Assembly (NCBI GenBank): GCA_023935145.1
Contig: CM043699.1
Location: 69,691,638 to 69,755,637, forward strand
Direction of reading: 5' to 3'
Source of the DNA: Bretschneidera sinensis
Lineage: Eukaryota > Streptophyta > Magnoliopsida > Brassicales > Akaniaceae
DNA length: 64,000 nucleotides
In this document: positions 34,910 through 46,190 of the stretch, one piece after another
How positions within the stretch are numbered: position 1 is the stretch's first letter
Layout of the letters: the number at the start of each line of letters is the position of its first letter
Notes under the pieces: generated by a model
Database searches by the model: none
What the model was told of the DNA's origin: nothing
What the model saw: only the letters and a program-made list of their open reading frames with translations
Position numbers and translations under genes: made by a program

Positions 34910-36276
34910 TGGCACAAGAAAATGTGAAAGATGTAAATGTGATTGTGACCCGAAGTGGTAAGTCACTACACATTCCACCAGAGAATAAACTCGAGAATGT
35001 GAGAAAGGGTCAAACCAGTAGTGAAACCGAACTGTCTAAAGACCCTGAAGTGACCAAAAATCCTATTAAGTCACTATTCCCCCAAGCCTTAAAATCCAAC
35101 AAGAAAAATCTGGAAATAAATGATGAAATCCTTGAGAACTTAAGGTAAGTGAAACTTAATCTCCCACTTTTGCATGTGATTAAACAAGTCCCCACCTATG
35201 CAAAAGTTTTCAAAGATTTATGCACAATTAAGAGGAAATATCATGTCAAGAAAACAGCTTTCCTAACTGAGCAAGTTAGTGCACTAATTGAGTAAAGAAT
35301 TCCCCCGAAATACAAAGATCCTGGATGTCCTACCATTGCTTGTAGCATTAGAAATCATGAGGTTGGACAAGCCTTACTAGATCTAGGAGCTAGTGTAAAC
35401 CTGATGCCATTTTCCATTTACTTATAGCTGGGGTTAGGAGAAATCAAACCAACCAGCGTGGTATTACAATTGGCTGATCGTTCAGTCAAAGTGCCCCGAG
35501 GTGTGGTTGAGGATGTTTTGATTCAAATTGATAAATTTTATTATCCTGTTGATTTCTTAATTCTTGATACTACTTATGCTGTAGACACTAAATCTAAAAT
35601 CCCTTTGATTTTGGGTAGACCTTTTCTTGCTACTGCGAATGCTCTAATAAATTGTAGGAATGGACTCATGAAGCTGTCCTTTGGTAACATAACCCTTGAA
35701 GTAAATATTTTCAATGTTGCAAAACAGCCCAAATATGAGGACGAAAACCACCATCTTTACATGATCAAGTCACTCGTCAATGAGGGGGTTTTCTTAACTC
35801 ATGATTATGACCCTCTTGAAAATTTTCTTGTTAATTCTGAGATAGATTTATTTGATGATAAAACTGATGTAATTGATATATGTGCTGTTTTTGACAAATC
35901 TCAGGATTATAGAAATCGGGCATGGCAACCAAGGTTTGAGGAGCTGCCGGAAAGAAGCAAAACTCAAGTCCCCTCAAGTGTGGAAGCACCTAAAGTCGAA
36001 TTGAAGCCACTACCTAAGGGACTAAAACATGCCTTTCTCGGTCCAGGTGATACTTTTCTTTTTATTATTTCTTCTGAATTATCTGAGACCCAAGGTAAGA
36101 GATTAATTTAAACTTTAAATGAACACATATCAGCCCTGGGATAGAGCATGGCTGATTTAAAGGGAATTAGTCCCCTGATCTGCTCCCATAAAATAAATCT
36201 GGATGAAGGAACCAGTCCTCGTAGAGACCCCATTATGAAAGAAGTAGTGGAAAATGAAGTGCTGTAACTATTAGAT
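34909..36276 (+). pseudogene. Gag C-terminus, protease and pre-RT linker of A2
   Basis: ORF 34909-35148 starts MAQENVKDVNVIVTRSGK. After stops, about 35300-35460 gives PPKYKDPGCPTIACS and LLDLGASVNLMP, the protease active site, with one TAG near 35426. ORF 35458-36111 continues the protease (LILGRPFLATANALINC) and the linker with AVFDKSQDYRNRAWQP and LKPLPKGLKHAFLGP. Stops at about 36109, 36141 and 36266 separate it from RT. Equivalent parts are in A1 (protease) and A3 (linker). Confidence 0.85.
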
Positions 36277-37480
36277 ATGGGTCTTATATATCCCATAGCT
36301 GATAGTAAGTGGGTAAGCCCTACGCAAGTCGTCCCTAAAAAGTCCGGAGTCACTGTGATAAAGACTGACTTAGGAGAGTTAGTCCCTCCCAAGCTTGTGA
36401 CCAGGTGGCGTATGTGCATTGATTACAGAAAATTAAATGCTGCCACCCGGAAAGACCACTTCCCACTCCCTTTTATTGACCAAATTCTTGAGCGTGTAGC
36501 TGGTCATCCCTTTTACTGTTTTCTAGATGGCTATTCTGGTTACTATCAAATAGAAATTGCATTAGAAGACCAAGAAAATACCACATTTACTTGTCCCTTT
36601 GGCACCTATGCTTTTCGTAGAATGCCATTCGGATTATTTAACACCCCTGCTACTTTTCAACGCTGCATGATGAGTATTTTTAGTGACATGGTTGAAAATT
36701 GCATGGAGGTTTTTATGGATGACCTAACTGTTTTTGGATCTTCATTTGAAACATGCTTAATGAATTTAGAAAAAGTATTAATTCGCTGCGAGGAAAAAGA
36801 ATTGGTTTTAAATTGGGAAAAATGTCATTTCATGGTACCATCCGGCATTGTCTTAAGGCATATTGTCTCTTCTAAAGGAATAGAGGTTGATCAATCTAAG
36901 ATTGAATTAATCTCTAAATTACTTGCCCCTAAGATAATAAAGGATGTGAGATCTTTCCTTGGTCATGCTGGCTTTTATAGGAGGTTCATACAAAAAATTT
37001 CAAATATTTATAGACCACTATGTGCCCTCCTAGTTAAAGATACCCCTTTTGAGTGGACTCAAGCTTGTCAAGAGGCCTTTAAAGAGCTGATTGGCAAGCT
37101 TACTTCTGCACCTATAATGCAGTCACCGGATTGGACTTTACCTTTTGAAATCATGTGCGATGATAGTTACTACGTTGTAGGTGCTGTTCTTGGACAACGA
37201 AGGGAGGGTAAACCTTTTGTCATTTACTATGCTAGTAAGACTTTAAATAGTTCTCAAATGAATTACTCTACAATTGAAAAAGAGTTGCTAGCTGTAGTAT
37301 TTGCTTTAGATAAATTTTGTACTCATTTAATTGATTCTCCTATCCTTATTTTTATAGATCATGCAGCCCTCAAATATCTTCTTACGAAGAAGGATGCTAA
37401 GGCACGACTAATCCGATGGATTCTCCTCTTGCAAGAATTTGATATCACCATCAAAGATAAAAAAAAAAGGAGTGGAGAAC
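36277..37480 (+). pseudogene. Reverse transcriptase and RNase H of A2
   Basis: A 404-residue open frame. [22 protein letters not shown], then [31 protein letters not shown] (first aspartate), FAF-type [19 protein letters not shown], and the catalytic box FMDDLTVFG. Connection: [12 protein letters not shown]. RNase [16 protein letters not shown], the [20 protein letters not shown] stretch and [10 protein letters not shown]. All main catalytic residues seem present. The frame breaks in a run of ten A at 37459-37468, where the integrase continues in another frame. This enzyme pair copies the element RNA into DNA. Confidence 0.9.
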
Positions 37481-38880
37481 GTAGTAGCTGACCATTTATC
37501 CAGGCTCACTTTTACGGACACTCGTGATAACATGCCAATCAAAGATGATTTTCCCGATGAGCAATTACTCTCCATTACTTCTCTACCATGGTTTGCTCAC
37601 ATTGTAAATTATTTGACTACAGGTGAAATACCTATGGATTGGAGTGCCCAGGACAAGAAGAAATTCTTATATGAGGTATGTAATTTTTTTTGGGATAACC
37701 TCTATCTTTTCAAGTACTGCCCTGACCAAATTCTAAGGCATTGCATCCCTAATGAAGAGATTGCGAGTGTGTTAGAATTTTGTCACTCCCAAGCTTGTGG
37801 AGGCCACTTTTCGATGAAAAAAACCGCTGCAAAAATTTTGCAGTGTGGATTTTATTGGCCTACCTTGTTTAGAGATGCCAACACATATTGTCGCTCTTGT
37901 GAAAGGTGTCAAAAGTTAGGAGCTGTGTCGCGCAGAAATATGATGCCCCTGAACCCTATTTTAGTGATTGAAATCTTTGATTGTTGGGGCATCGATTTCA
38001 TGGGACCCTTTCCCCCTTCCTTCGGGTACCAGTATATCATTGTAGCAATAGATTATGTATCCAAGTGGGTAGAGGCTGCAGCTTCTCGAAACAATGATAA
38101 CGGAACGGTGATTAAATTCCTTAAAGAAAATGTGTTGTCCCGATTTGGTACACCACGTGCTATAATTAGTGATCGAGATACACATTTTTGCAACCGTTCT
38201 TTTGAAGCTTTAATGAAAAAATATGGGGTATTACATATAATCTCTACTGCCTATCATCCTCATACTAGTGGACAAGTGGAGCTGGCTAATAGGGAGATTA
38301 AACAAATTTTAGAAAAAACGGTTAACCCCGATCGCAAAGATTGGTCTTTGAGACTAACTTATGTGCTTTGGGCTTACCGTACAGCCTTTAAAACTCCCTT
38401 AGGTATGTCGCCTTATTGACTTGTTTTTAGAAAGCCTTGCCACTTACCCATGGAGCTCGAGCATCGAGCTTATTGGGCCATCAAGTCTTTTAATTTTGAC
38501 ATGGGCGAAGCAGCTAAACTTCGAAAATATCAGCTGACCGAGTTAGAAGAATTAAGATACGATGCTTATGAAAATTCTAGAATCTATAAGGCTAAGATGA
38601 AGGTATTTCATGACAAAAACATTTTGAGGAAAACATTTAAACCCAATGATCGAGTGTTCTTATACGACTCCAGACTTCATAAGCATCCTGGAAAACTTCG
38701 GTCAAGATGGACCGGCCTTTTTATAGTAAAAAATGTTTTTGAAAATGGGGTGGTAGAAATTGAGGATACTAGAGATGGTCTGGTCTTTAAAGTAAATGGT
38801 TAACGACTTAAGATCTTAATCGATAGACATGATCCGGAAGTGGAAGACATTCTGCTTATGGATCCGGTCTACTCACCTTG
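37465..38880 (+). pseudogene. Integrase of A2
   Basis: ORF 37439-38419 begins, after the A-run frameshift, with [12 protein letters not shown], the usual RNase H/integrase junction. The zinc domain has [10 protein letters not shown] and CRSCERC. The core has IDFMGPFPP (D), SDRDTHFC (D) and [12 protein letters not shown] (E), so the DDE triad is complete. A TGA at 38417 is followed by ORF 38450-38803 with the C-terminal domain (RVFLYDSRLHKHPGKLRSRW) and a TAA where NGQRLK is usual. No chromodomain is seen, as expected for Athila. It would insert the cDNA. Confidence 0.9.
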
Positions 38881-40542
38881 ACCACACAACAAAGGTACGT
38901 TTTTCTTTTTATTTTTGTTCTGTTTTTAGTTAGTTTTTATTCAATCTTAATTGTTAGTTTTTAGTTTAATTTAAATTTCTAAAAAAAAATATGATTCCCA
39001 ACATTTTGTTATTAGTATCTTGTTGTTTTCCAGTTTTACTTTCGTATTTATTTTCCAGGGACAAATATACGAAGCAGTTCAAATGATGGTGCACAATTTT
39101 CAGTTTCTGTGCACTTTTGGCTACAAAGGAAGTTTCCTTATCTTTTGCTTTCACATTGAGGACAATGTCTACTTTAAGTTGGGGGTGGAGGAAACATATT
39201 CCTGTTTTTAATGTTTTTCATTGAACTACTTGGTGTCATTTTACCTTTTTGTTTGTTTTTAGCATGCTTTGTGTTAACCTTGGAGTTAATTCACATGTCG
39301 ATGATATGAGCCTAATTGAGATAGCATGTAGCATTTAGAAGAAGTTAAATCTTGCTTCGCTTTGAGAATAAATTAAGTGTCAATTTTTCTTTGGTTTGAG
39401 ACTCTAGGTTGTGGCAAGATTGCATGATTAGTCTAAAGCCTTTGGAGAAGTTTTATGTGCGATTGTTTTGTGAATACTTTTGCGGTCTCAACAAGCTCTA
39501 GAACTTATTTGATAATCACTTGAGGCGAAAATCATAGAATGCACACTACTTAGGATATGATATATGCCATTTTTGAACCGTTTGAGCCTTTCAAACTTAC
39601 ACTTGTTATATTTATCGCTAGTCACCTATTTGAGCCTTTTTCTTGGGAAAAAAAAAATTTGAGCCTTGTTTCTTTTGATAAACCATTTACTTACCTTTAT
39701 GAGCTTAAAAATATTTTATCCTTACCTTTCTTTTAAAAGAACTTAGTTATACACATTTTTTGAGAAGCACTTAAGAAGAGTAAGGGTGGAAATATGAGAA
39801 AATATTACTACCATAACCTAAGTACATTAAAAGAGATAAGTTGGGGGTTGTGGAAAAGAAAAGAAAAGAATGAAAGAGGAGGTGAATGGTCTTATGCCAA
39901 AATAAAAAAAGAAAAAAAACGAATTATGGCAAAGAAAGAAGAAAAGAAAAAAAAATGATGATTTATTGCGAGAAATGCTCGAAAAATGGTTGAAAGGGTT
40001 GGGTGTTGAAGTACGGTTATCTTGTGCTTAAAGTGATTGTGTTTAAATTAAGAGACTTAGTTCTTTTATTTGTTTAAACTTTCCCGTTCTTTCTTTACCT
40101 TCACCCTAGCCTAACGTTACAAGCTTATTAAAAACCTATTGATCCGATGTAGTGTGATTTTTCTACATAAATGGAGAGTGATTTGAAAAGTAAGCCTATG
40201 GAGCTTGGTTTGTGATTGATGTCATGCAATTTATTATGTTTTTAGAGGCTAAGACTTGTATTCATGAATGTTGTGCATAAAATCGTCCGGGTGTTCGGAC
40301 TAATGTATTGTGGTAAGATGGATGTTAAGAGTCGATAACGATTTTAAGGTTGACATTTGGATTATTCTTAGACTTGAGTGATATTTAATGATTCTATTTG
40401 TTGTATGTTATGCATGATTTTTTAGACAAAGATTTTTGAATCACTCTTGGTTAACACCAGCATTGCTGTATTTTGCTTTGATTTCTAAATAAAGAATTCA
40501 TTTCATGTCTTTCGCTTGAATTACTAGGGACTAGCAATAAGC
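38881..40542 (+). other. 3' noncoding region of A2
   Basis: About 1.66 kb without a credible ORF. It holds PPT-like motifs at 39176-39195 (AAGTTGGGGGTGGAGG) and 39838-39857 (AAGTTGGGGGTTGTGG) and a purine-rich stretch at 39840-39960. It matches A1 1140-2610 in reverse complement. An Athila envelope-like ORF could be expected here, but none is seen. Confidence 0.75.
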
Positions 40543-40555
40543 TAGTTGGGGGTTG
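40543..40555 (+). other. Polypurine tract of A2
   Basis: TAGTTGGGGGTTG directly before the 3' LTR; it primes plus-strand synthesis. Confidence 0.75.
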
Positions 40556-42228
40556 TGATGAGAGTCACATAATGCATCTAAACAATACTTAATTGTTAGC
40601 ATTTTAGGGTTGATCTCAGTCATAATCGCACTTTTACATGTTAATAACTCTAAAGTGATATTCATAAATCATTGACTTAATTTGATGCATTTTCAGGTGC
40701 TTTGAGTACAAAAGAGATGATAAAACGATCCATGTTTAAAGCGCCAAAAGATCTTGGGTGTCGGTGCTCGTATTTGTCCAAGGTTTAGACATGTCCAAAC
40801 ATGATTCAAAGATGGTTAAAGTCTAAACTAAGGTTTGAGTAATAAATTATAGTAAGTTAAAAGACTGCACACAAGTGTGTGCGTCACTTTGGAGCAAGGT
40901 AAGGTTAGGCACACTAGTGTGTGCACTTCTGCATACAAGCTAAAAGAGTTTCACTAAATTGCCAGAATTTCCCGTACAGATCAATCATTTTTTGCAGATT
41001 AAACTGTATTTATGTAGGAAGAACCAGGAGATGAGCCATATATGTTTAGAAAGATCCGGAAGTCTATTTTCTGGAGAATTTTACGGTTCATAAAAAGGAG
41101 TTTTCTAAAGAAAGTTATGGCAGTTTTAGTAGACACAGGCAAGGCCTCCAGATCAGCATCCACCTAGCGTCGCGCCCTTCACTTTCCAGTGCTGCACCCT
41201 CACTTCCAGCACTGCAGTCTCACTTTCCAGCTCCCACTCGGTCCAAGACCAAATTAGGGCTGCACAATGACATTTTCTAGACCAAAATACCCCTAACTAC
41301 TTGTGATCTATAAATAGATGCTTAAAGAGTGTGCAGCCAACATTCATTTTCAAGAAAGAAAAGAGAGAGCAAGGTTTTGGGATCCAAGTTTAGCATTCTT
41401 CCAAGTTTTCTTTGGTTGCAAATCAAGGGGAGAAGATCCATATTGTTCATCCACCTTGAACTCCATGGCCAAATCAAGGGGAGAGCATCCATATTGTTCT
41501 TCCACCTTGATTTCCATGGCCAACTAATCATCTTACAAGGGAAAGGGATGAATCTTTAGGGATTTATTGTTCTTTATTTCCTGTTCTTGATTCGGTTGTA
41601 CAGATTTATTGTTGAATATTGTTTATGAATTATTCATTGATTAAGTAAGAAGGATTTGAGTTCATGTGATAGATGCACTTTTTATTCTTCTTCTTTTAGA
41701 TTCTCTTAATCCGGTGATTGCATTATTCTCCTCCATTGAGGTTGTTTGGATGTGATTGATTTCGGTAGATTTATCTTATTGCTTGTCCATTACTGCGATA
41801 TTGTCATTAAAGATATATTGTCGTTTCTTGATAATCTTTAAGATCAGTCATGTGTGCATGAACCAGAATCAATGATTAATTTGTAGCAATTATATTAGAG
41901 TTATAAATGTGCTTGATTGAATATATTCTGATTGCTTGTTTGGGAGATGAAACTTGCAATCGAGATAAAATCAATTGAATCAAGAGTGGAAATAGGGAAC
42001 AAACCTAAGGAGGATTCCCGAAACCTTGTTATTTCTCATTTATATTTCATTTACATTTACGCAATTTTTCTCACATTATCTCATTATCAAAACCCAAAAA
42101 TCTTTCGTTTAACTTTTATCGTTCGTTTTAAGGTTTACACATTTTCCTTTGTACCTAACTTGTTTCCTTGTGGAATCGACACCCCAAAGCCGTACTACAA
42201 TAACCGTGTTATACTTTGGGCGTAATCA
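40556..42228 (+). repeat. 3' LTR of A2 (1673 bp)
   Basis: TGATGAGAGTC ... GTAATCA, with the same TATA box, 51 bp duplication and U5 box as the 5' LTR. Confidence 0.9.
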
Positions 42229-43703
42229 ATGGTACTCATTTCTTATACCATTAAACGTCAAATTCTATATACACATAAATCTCAGAGTACTAATAATTAT
42301 AATTTCATAATCAAAACATATTTTCATACCTTAACATATTTTACTTCTATTAAACATGTTATATAGCTTACTAAAAGTAAGATGAACCTAACCTCGCTAC
42401 GCAATCGTACTACTTCTTATGTTTCCCAAAGATTTTCTCATTAGTACCTAAGAATGTATAAAACTTAATATTATTAATTTAAATCATTTAAAACAATTAC
42501 TAGCAACCTCAAGGTATTTTGCACACTTTAAATCTTAAGAGCATACTTCGCACAAAACCAAAAGTCAAAGAAATCGAGACTTTAAGCCATTTTTCCAAAT
42601 CATTTACTTTGGTTTTCAAAAACACTTTAATTTTCATGAATACTAAAACTTTTAAAGGTGTTTTAATCATAATTTAAATTTATGTAAACATTATAATCAT
42701 TTTGGGAAAGTTTCACACTAAAAAACAAAGGAAAAAGTCAAATTTTCAAAAATCAATATAGTCCAGTCGACTGGATGTCTGATTCAGACGATTAAAAAGT
42801 GTCCGGAGAGTTCATCTCCTTCATTCAGTCGACTAAACACTTCATTCAGTCATGGTTCAGCCCTTGTTTGGTTTAGGTGAATCATCCAGTCAACTGGGCA
42901 CTTGAACCAATCAACTGGATCCCCGTTTTTCAGCAAAAATCTTTCTGAAAACTCATCTTTCCCCAAATTTCTTCTTGATTTCAAAAGATCCTTTCAATTA
43001 TTTAAAGATACGAGCTTCTAAGGGTTTAAATTCAAAAACTTTACACTACTCAAGAGAAAATTTGAACCCAAAACTCTCAAATCAACTAACTTTACACAAA
43101 AACCCATTTTTTGTAACAAACCCATTTTCTTCAAACCTTTTTCTTGTGAAAAGCTTTTAAATCCAAACCCAAATTTCACAAATATTTAGCTTAATAAACA
43201 TAATTGAGTTAAAAAGAAAGAAATACAAACTTTTAGCTTGATATATGCAAGAAAAAACTCATCTCTTTATTCTTTTCCTCTCTTTCTTCCTTTCTTTCAT
43301 CTTTTCTTCTTTTTCTCTCTTTTTCTCTCCTTTCTCTCGGATGTTCTAGAGTTCCAACACAAGTGTTGGTCTCTCTCTCACCTTTATCATATTTATAGAC
43401 AAAACTTATCATTTTTTACACTTTCACCCTTTAGTTCACACTTCTTTCTAATTTCCAAAACAAAATTCTTTAAATTGCCCTTTTTTGCTTGGTTCTTCTT
43501 ATTTTCCTTCAAAATTTTGAAATCCTCAAATGACAAAAGTCTTTACTACTTGACTCTTATTTTATTTACTTGTCCCCACGTTCCACAATTCAAGTACAAA
43601 TTCAAAAAAAATTATCTTAAAACTGAACAAACAATATAAAAATCGTATCAAAGTAAAACTCCGTGATTTTTTTAATATTCATTTTAAAGCATCGGGCTCT
43701 ACA
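42229..43703 (-). repeat. 5' LTR of the LARD-like element, piece 3
   Basis: Continues the LTR from GGTACTCATTTC to CGGGCTCTACA. It contains the palindrome cluster (42762-42925) and a TATA box on minus (CTATAAATA) near 43391-43400. The ORF at 43238-43639 is the mirror of one in the left LTR (20112-20389) and is not a gene. Confidence 0.85.
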
Positions 43704-44521
43704 GCTCACGAGGTCCCTACTAGATCAATTGATATATTTGTTTGATTGACTAAGGCCTTAAAGAATCGGTTTTGACCAAAGTGAGGTAGGATGAAGTTTA
43801 TTGGTATGGAGAGTATCCTTTCAAGTTTAGTTAGTAATGCATTACATATGATTGCTTAGAGTAGTTGATTGTAACCACTGGTATGAGACGACGGATTACT
43901 CGCATCCACTCAACATATTAGTATGCTTTGTTTCTTGATATGATGCATACATAAATATTACAACATTCATATCTCATTCATACATGCATGTATAATTGTA
44001 CAATTGCATATATCCATTATAAATCCCTATTGAGCCTAGTTGTTTGTTTTATTTATTCTTTGAATGGCATATCTTTTTAGATCATGAAGAGATTGTACTT
44101 ATAAGGCGAATGGTGTAGCGGATTTAGACTTGTATAAGGTAAATAGCTGAGTGCATTGTGTTATTTGTAATTAGAGTGAGAGAGAGCAAATTGTTTTAGC
44201 ATGTGTGCAAGAATATTGTATTATATAATTGATCATTTATGGAGGTTTAAAGTGATATTTTATTGTAAATGATTTTGACGCAAATCTTATGCATATTGAT
44301 GACTTTTAGTTCGGGTCGTGGGCATAACAATTTAAATGGTATTAGATCTTAAATTTTAATAGGCTTAAGTTCATATTAAGGCTTAAGTTCTTTAGCCAGG
44401 ATACAGTCTTTAGTCGTTGTGTTAGAGTTATAGTTTGATCTTATAGAAGTGGTAGGATTAAGTTAGAGTATGACTTGTTTTCTCTATAGATTGTCATGGT
44501 GAACCCAAAGAATAGAGGTGA
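43704..44521 (+). mobile_element. Older LTR element H, middle piece: LTR end, primer-like site and leader
   Basis: An LTR-like end ...GGCATAACA (about 44329) is followed by TGGTATTAGATC (44337-44348), 10 of 12 bases like the initiator-Met primer site. A leader and an ATG at 44496 (MVNPKNRG) follow, where the CACTA element cuts in. The sequence resumes at 63891. This suggests the 5' end of a plus-strand gypsy-type element. Confidence 0.5.
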
Positions 44522-44930
44522 CATTACAAGAAAATGGAATTTTAGCAACGAGAATTAGAACCAACAATATTTTCGTTGCGAAAGATCAAGCATTTCGCAA
44601 CTACTTCAAAAGGTCGTTGTGAAATTCATTTGCCAATACAAAAAAAAATTTAATTATAAATTTATCAATTAGCAACGACAAAATGTCATTGTGATACCTG
44701 AAAATTATATCGCAACGATTGTCGTTGCGGAGCTTGAATAAATTTTTATTTTATTACAAATTTATTTTTTGCATGTCTGAAAATTATATTGCAACGAAAT
44801 TTTATCGTTACAGAGCTTGAATAAATATTTGTTTTATTACAAAGTTTTTTTTCGCAACGACAAATCTGAAAATTATATTGCAACGACAATTTGTTGTTGC
44901 GGAGCTTGAATAAATTTTTGTCAGAAAATT
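44522..44930. repeat. Left TIR and subterminal repeats of the CACTA element
   Basis: TIR 44522-44551, then repeated CGCAACGA / TCGTTGCG motifs separated by near-repeated 80-100 bp units containing GAGCTTGAATAAAT. Confidence 0.7.
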
Positions 44931-45927
44931 TTCTTGGTGATAATTTGACCTAAAAGAATTCCCTTGGTGACATTTTTTTAAAAACCCTCTTTTAATTTAT
45001 AAATAATTTTTTTTAAAATCCTCTTTGAAATATATAATATAAATATGACTATATATATAATTTATGTGACTATATATTAAAAAATATATAATATAGTAAA
45101 TTCGATTAATAATTAATAAAAATAAGAATATAATTAAATATTTATATAATACTAAATATTTAAAAAGATAAAATTAAATATTTATATATTTAATTGTTTT
45201 AATATTATTATAATACATATTTAATATATATAAATAATAATTATAATATAATTAACTACTATAACATAATTATTTACGAATTAGTATAAATTAATAATTA
45301 ATTAATAAATAATATATTCAAATTAAACTTATTATATGGTTACAAATCGTTTAGGGTGTATGGTTTAGGATTAGGTAATTTAGTGTTGGTTAATTAAGAC
45401 TAGGTAAAATACAATAAATTATACTAATAATTAATAAAATAAAAATATAATTAAATATTTTATAATAATAAATATTAGAAAATAATATAATTAACTAATA
45501 TATATAGTTAAGTAATACAATATTATTATAGTACATATATAATATATAAATAATACATATAAATACTTGAAAATGCCATAAACATGTTAATTAACCAAAC
45601 ATTGTAATAGATCCTAGCTTCAATTTCAACTTTTCCCTTATAACCAAAAATGTAATGGTATTCCAACAAAATGTTATAATCGATCCCAACTTCAATTTAA
45701 GGCTTAAGGCTTAAGGTTTTAAGGTAGGGTTTTAATGTTTAGGGTTTAGAGTTTAGGGTCATTAGGGTTTCAATTAATTAATGTTTAAGGTTAGATAATT
45801 TGACGGAATTAACAGTTCAATATAATGATTTTTTCAATCTGGACTATCACCGATGGGCACGTGTCCGTCAATGATACTATTTGTTTATTAGTTGATGAAC
45901 TTAATTTTTAATTAAAATCGATGGAAT
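44931..45927. other. AT-rich stretch with TTTAGGGTTT-like phrases
   Basis: No coding. 45700-45790 has several degenerate TTTAGGG-like phrases, too few and too diverged for a telomeric array. Confidence 0.5.
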
Positions 45928-46190
45928 CATTACAAGAAATCAGAGTTTCGACAAGAGAATTTAAACAATGACTAAATATTTCCTTGCCAAACGGGTTCTA
46001 AGGCGAGGACAAAATGTTGTCCTCACCTAAGCTATTTACGAGTCATACAATGGTACGGACGGATTAAAATCCTCACAAAAATTATGCACTTTTTGGTGAG
46101 GATCATATAATTTCCTCAGCAAAACTCACTCTTTAGTAAGGACCGGAGATATCCTTCACTGAACCTATTTTTTTATAAGGACAAAAGAAG
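45928..46190. repeat. Second CACTA-like end with GAGGAC/GTCCTC subterminal motifs
   Basis: CATTACAAGAAATCAG resembles a CACTA TIR. It is followed by GCGAGGACAAAATGTTGTCCTCACC and further GAGGA / TCCTC motifs, a different subterminal set from 44522. Its partner end is uncertain; GACTTCTTGTAAC near 56189-56201 is a weak candidate. Confidence 0.4.

Larger units (their letters stand above)
31525..42228 (+). mobile_element. Athila-type Ty3/gypsy element A2, nearly complete
   Basis: 10.7 kb: LTRs of 1674 and 1673 bp, tRNA-Asp primer site, gag, protease, RT, RNase H, integrase, a 1.7 kb noncoding 3' region, polypurine tract. Domain order and motifs fit the Athila group. Target duplications are GTGGT (31520-31524) and ATGGT (42229-42233), inside the LARD 5' LTR. 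No envelope-like ORF is found after integrase. It has about a dozen stops and one frameshift, but the LTRs differ little, so insertion looks fairly recent. Confidence 0.9.
17168..43703 (-). mobile_element. LARD-like non-autonomous LTR element with 3.4 kb LTRs, split by two insertions
   Basis: Two long LTRs flank a 2.8 kb interior. On the minus strand each LTR begins TGTAGA(A/G)CCCGATGC and ends in GGGTCGTTACA or its variant. The right (5') LTR is in three pieces, 23361-24244, 30543-31524 and 42229-43703, totalling about 3.34 kb against 3391 bp for the left one. An initiator-Met primer site is beside the 5' LTR. Target duplications are GGTCA (17163-17167) and GCTCA (43704-43708), 4 of 5 identical. 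The interior has no recognisable gag or pol. Long LTRs plus a noncoding interior fit the large retrotransposon derivative (LARD) class. Confidence 0.8.

Noticed and set aside
38881..40542. Envelope-like ORF after the Athila A2 integrase
   Set aside because: Searched in all frames by eye; no long ORF or membrane-protein pattern is present.
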